Shown here piece after piece: positions 62,377 through 64,000 of a stretch of DNA of 64,000 nt. Position 1 is the stretch's first letter. Each line of letters starts with the position of its first letter. The notes under the pieces are model-generated. The model did not search any database. It had not been told where the DNA came from and worked only from the letters and a program-made list of their open reading frames with translations. The position numbers and the translations under genes are program-made. Location of the stretch: assembly GCA_041687455.1 (NCBI GenBank), contig JAWLBY010000004.1, positions 186,001 to 250,000 on the forward strand. The letters run 5' to 3'. The stretch is from JAWLBY01 sp041687455 (GTDB taxonomy: Bacteria; Pseudomonadota; Gammaproteobacteria; Xanthomonadales; Xanthomonadaceae).

Positions 62377-63978
62377 ATGACCGTGGCGTGGCCGAGATCG
62401 AGCGACTGGTTGAGCGCCGGAGTCGTTCTGCTGCTCGCGGCAGTGGTGTACGGCTGGATTGTGGCCGGTGCCGAGGTGACGACGGGATTCTCGGATTCCG
62501 TCTCCTACCTGGTGATGGCCGATTTCTACCGCGCGTGGATCCGCGGCGATGATGTGACTGGCGCACTCGCACACTACCAAAGCACCCGTTTCCCGCCTTT
62601 GTTTCCGTTGCTGCTCGGGCTTTCAGGCGCCGGCGTGGATAGCCAATGGATGGCATATGTCGTCACCGCTGCTTGCTCGATCGGCGCGGTTGCGGCGACA
62701 TGGTGGTGGGTGCGTGGCGAAACCGGCCGCCCGACGGCGGCGGCGGGCTGTGCGATCGCCCTTGCCCTGTATCCCGGTTTTTTCCTGCTGACCATCTATC
62801 CGGCGTCCGAGCCCATCGCCTTGGTGCTGACGCTGGTGGCATTCGCGCTGGCGGAAAAAGTGCCGCGTCGTCCTTCTATGCTGTTGGTCGCTGCATTGAT
62901 CATCGGTGTCAGCCCGCTTGCACGGATGGCGTCGCTCGCGCTGGTGGCAGCGTTTTCGGTCTGGCTGGTCCTTCAGCGCCCCGTTCCGATCAGGCAGGCG
63001 CTACTTTCGCTCGTGGCGGCATGGTCGCCGGCATTGGCCTGGCTCGGTTATCGCGCCGCAGTTCCAACCGAGACCTACCTGCACGAGTTCGAGTACGCCG
63101 GTTTTCCGTCGACTCTGTCGGCACTGCCGCCATGGCTCGGCGAACAACTGCGGTCAATCGTCGCAAGCCTCAACAACAACTGGGGCGCCGCCAGGTGGGG
63201 CTTTGTCGATTGGCTCACGGCAGCCCTCTTGCCCGTCGTGGTGGCAGGGGCCATCAGCCGGCTGCGCCGCGGCAAAATCGACGCCTGGTACGCGCTCGCG
63301 TACGTGACGCTGATCATCCTGTGGCCGTTTCCGGAGGAGATGGAGCGCTTCGTTCTGCTGCTATTTCCGGTGTTCTGCCTTTACGCAATCGTTGGATTGC
63401 AGGTAATCCGGACGATGATCGAGCGGCGGGCGAGGGTCTCGCAGTGGCGAATAGGCGGCGGGGCGCTGATGGCGTTTTTTCTGGTGGCCGCCGGCCCGGC
63501 GTGGGTCCGTATCGCCCACCGCGCTGCAATGCCCGTTGAGCCTGAACTGGTACCTGACAGGCTGAACCGGCCATTCTTCGAACTCGACTCCGACGCCTTC
63601 GCGTTATTCTTCCTCGAAGCTACTACGCGAACGCGACACGCTGCTGCGAGCGTGGCCGACTTTGTCGGTGACGACGATTGCGTGTATGCGATACGTCCTT
63701 CGGTGATCAGGTCGAGCAGCCATGTGGAGGCGTTCCCCTACCAGTATCCGCCGCCTGACAGCGCTGAGGGGATGGCCGCGTTCCCGCTCTGCGAATACCA
63801 CTTCATCACATGGTCTTCAACGCGACAGCTGAAGCAGCCGCCGTACTACCCATTGGACGAACTCGCGGAGAACGTGGAGCCGCTGTTCGCTTCGTACATC
63901 GAAACCGAAGACGGTCAGGTCCTGGTGGCTGCGCTCCTGAAGAACAAGCCTGACGAGAACGTGGAGGGGACAGAGTGA
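62377..63978 (+). CDS. polytopic GT-C-like membrane protein, paralogue 2
   Basis: The 533-residue protein is a diverged duplicate of the previous gene: GAEVTTGFSDSVSYLVMADFYR, HYQSTRFPPLFPLLLGL, PGFFLLTIYPASEPIALVLTL and WPFPEEMERFVLLLFP correspond one to one. The soluble C-terminus has matching cysteines (DDDCVYAIRP; FPLCEYHFITW) that could form a disulfide. It starts three bases after paralogue 1 and its stop overlaps a GTG that opens another frame. Neither protein can be assigned to a characterised enzyme. Confidence 0.8.
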   Translation: MTVAWPRSSDWLSAGVVLLLAAVVYGWIVAGAEVTTGFSDSVSYLVMADFYRAWIRGDDVTGALAHYQSTRFPPLFPLLLGLSGAGVDSQWMAYVVTAACSIGAVAATWWWVRGETGRPTAAAGCAIALALYPGFFLLTIYPASEPIALVLTLVAFALAEKVPRRPSMLLVAALIIGVSPLARMASLALVAAFSVWLVLQRPVPIRQALLSLVAAWSPALAWLGYRAAVPTETYLHEFEYAGFPSTLSALPPWLGEQLRSIVASLNNNWGAARWGFVDWLTAALLPVVVAGAISRLRRGKIDAWYALAYVTLIILWPFPEEMERFVLLLFPVFCLYAIVGLQVIRTMIERRARVSQWRIGGGALMAFFLVAAGPAWVRIAHRAAMPVEPELVPDRLNRPFFELDSDAFALFFLEATTRTRHAAASVADFVGDDDCVYAIRPSVIRSSSHVEAFPYQYPPPDSAEGMAAFPLCEYHFITWSSTRQLKQPPYYPLDELAENVEPLFASYIETEDGQVLVAALLKNKPDENVEGTE

Positions 63979-64000
63979 TCGTCGTCGTGACACCGGTTTT
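63975..64000 (+). CDS. possible start of a GT2 glycosyltransferase, cut by window end
   Basis: A GTG overlapping the stop of the preceding gene (GTGA) opens a frame reading VIVVVTPV at the window edge. That matches the first beta strand of family 2 glycosyltransferases, and the spacing fits the rest of the operon. Only eight codons are visible. Confidence 0.35.

Overview
The window looks like chromosome of a high-GC gammaproteobacterium of the Xanthomonadales (Lysobacterales) type. This rests on gene order rather than any similarity search: hprK-ptsN-hpf-rpoN-lptB-lptA-lptC-kdsC-kdsD facing ibaG-murA, a pilB-pilC-pilD-coaE operon, REP-like GAGCGGCTTCAGCCGC palindromes, and heptamer (GATTCCC/GAATCCC) tandem repeats between genes. 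No rRNA, tRNA, CRISPR array, intact insertion sequence or prophage was seen.

Layout. 1-21 kb is mixed housekeeping: DUF2339/DUF3999 membrane proteins, a short asparaginase-like protein, a WrbA/DUF2069 pair, a tightly packed YihY - TlpA-like thioredoxin - acylphosphatase - LytS-type kinase run with its LytTR regulator, an unusual 1017-residue bifunctional penicillin-binding-like protein, dxs, an HNH protein, a GNAT protein, an acyl-CoA dehydrogenase with a lipoprotein, and two overlapping diguanylate cyclases. 21-28.5 kb holds a SleB-like hydrolase, tex, an aspartate/glutamate racemase, an OmpR/EnvZ-type two-component pair and an isoaspartyl peptidase. 28.7-38.6 kb is the conserved envelope/nitrogen-PTS block (rapZ, hprK, ptsN, hpf, rpoN, lptBAC, kdsC, kdsD, ibaG, murA). 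38.9-43.4 kb is the type IV pilus assembly operon with coaE.

From 43.5 kb to the end is a surface-polysaccharide/glycosylation locus, visibly more AT-rich in parts (a 60-base stretch at 52501 counts 45% GC by hand, against 75% at 901). A plus-strand set (DPM-type GT2, two GT4 enzymes, two methyltransferases, another GT2) meets a minus-strand operon that starts with rfbF and rfbG and continues with an RmlC-like epimerase, a TylC3-type C-methyltransferase, a sugar-nucleotide reductase/epimerase and a second methyltransferase of the same architecture, with a flippase gene further on. With no RfbH-type 3-dehydrase here, this gene set predicts a CDP-linked 3-C-methyl-6-deoxyhexose rather than a 3,6-dideoxyhexose. 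Then come four large GT-C-like membrane proteins (one ALG10-like, one GT39-like, and a tandem pair of 533-residue paralogues). With the DPM-type GT2 they suggest a polyprenyl-phosphate-sugar route that adds sugars on the periplasmic side.

How it fits together: KdsC/KdsD supply Kdo, LptABC carry LPS outward, RpoN and the PtsN/HprK/RapZ proteins connect envelope synthesis to nitrogen/carbon status, MurA and the PBP-like protein act on peptidoglycan, and the variable locus builds the outermost sugars. Functions come from motifs read by eye; start codons are stated where they are uncertain.
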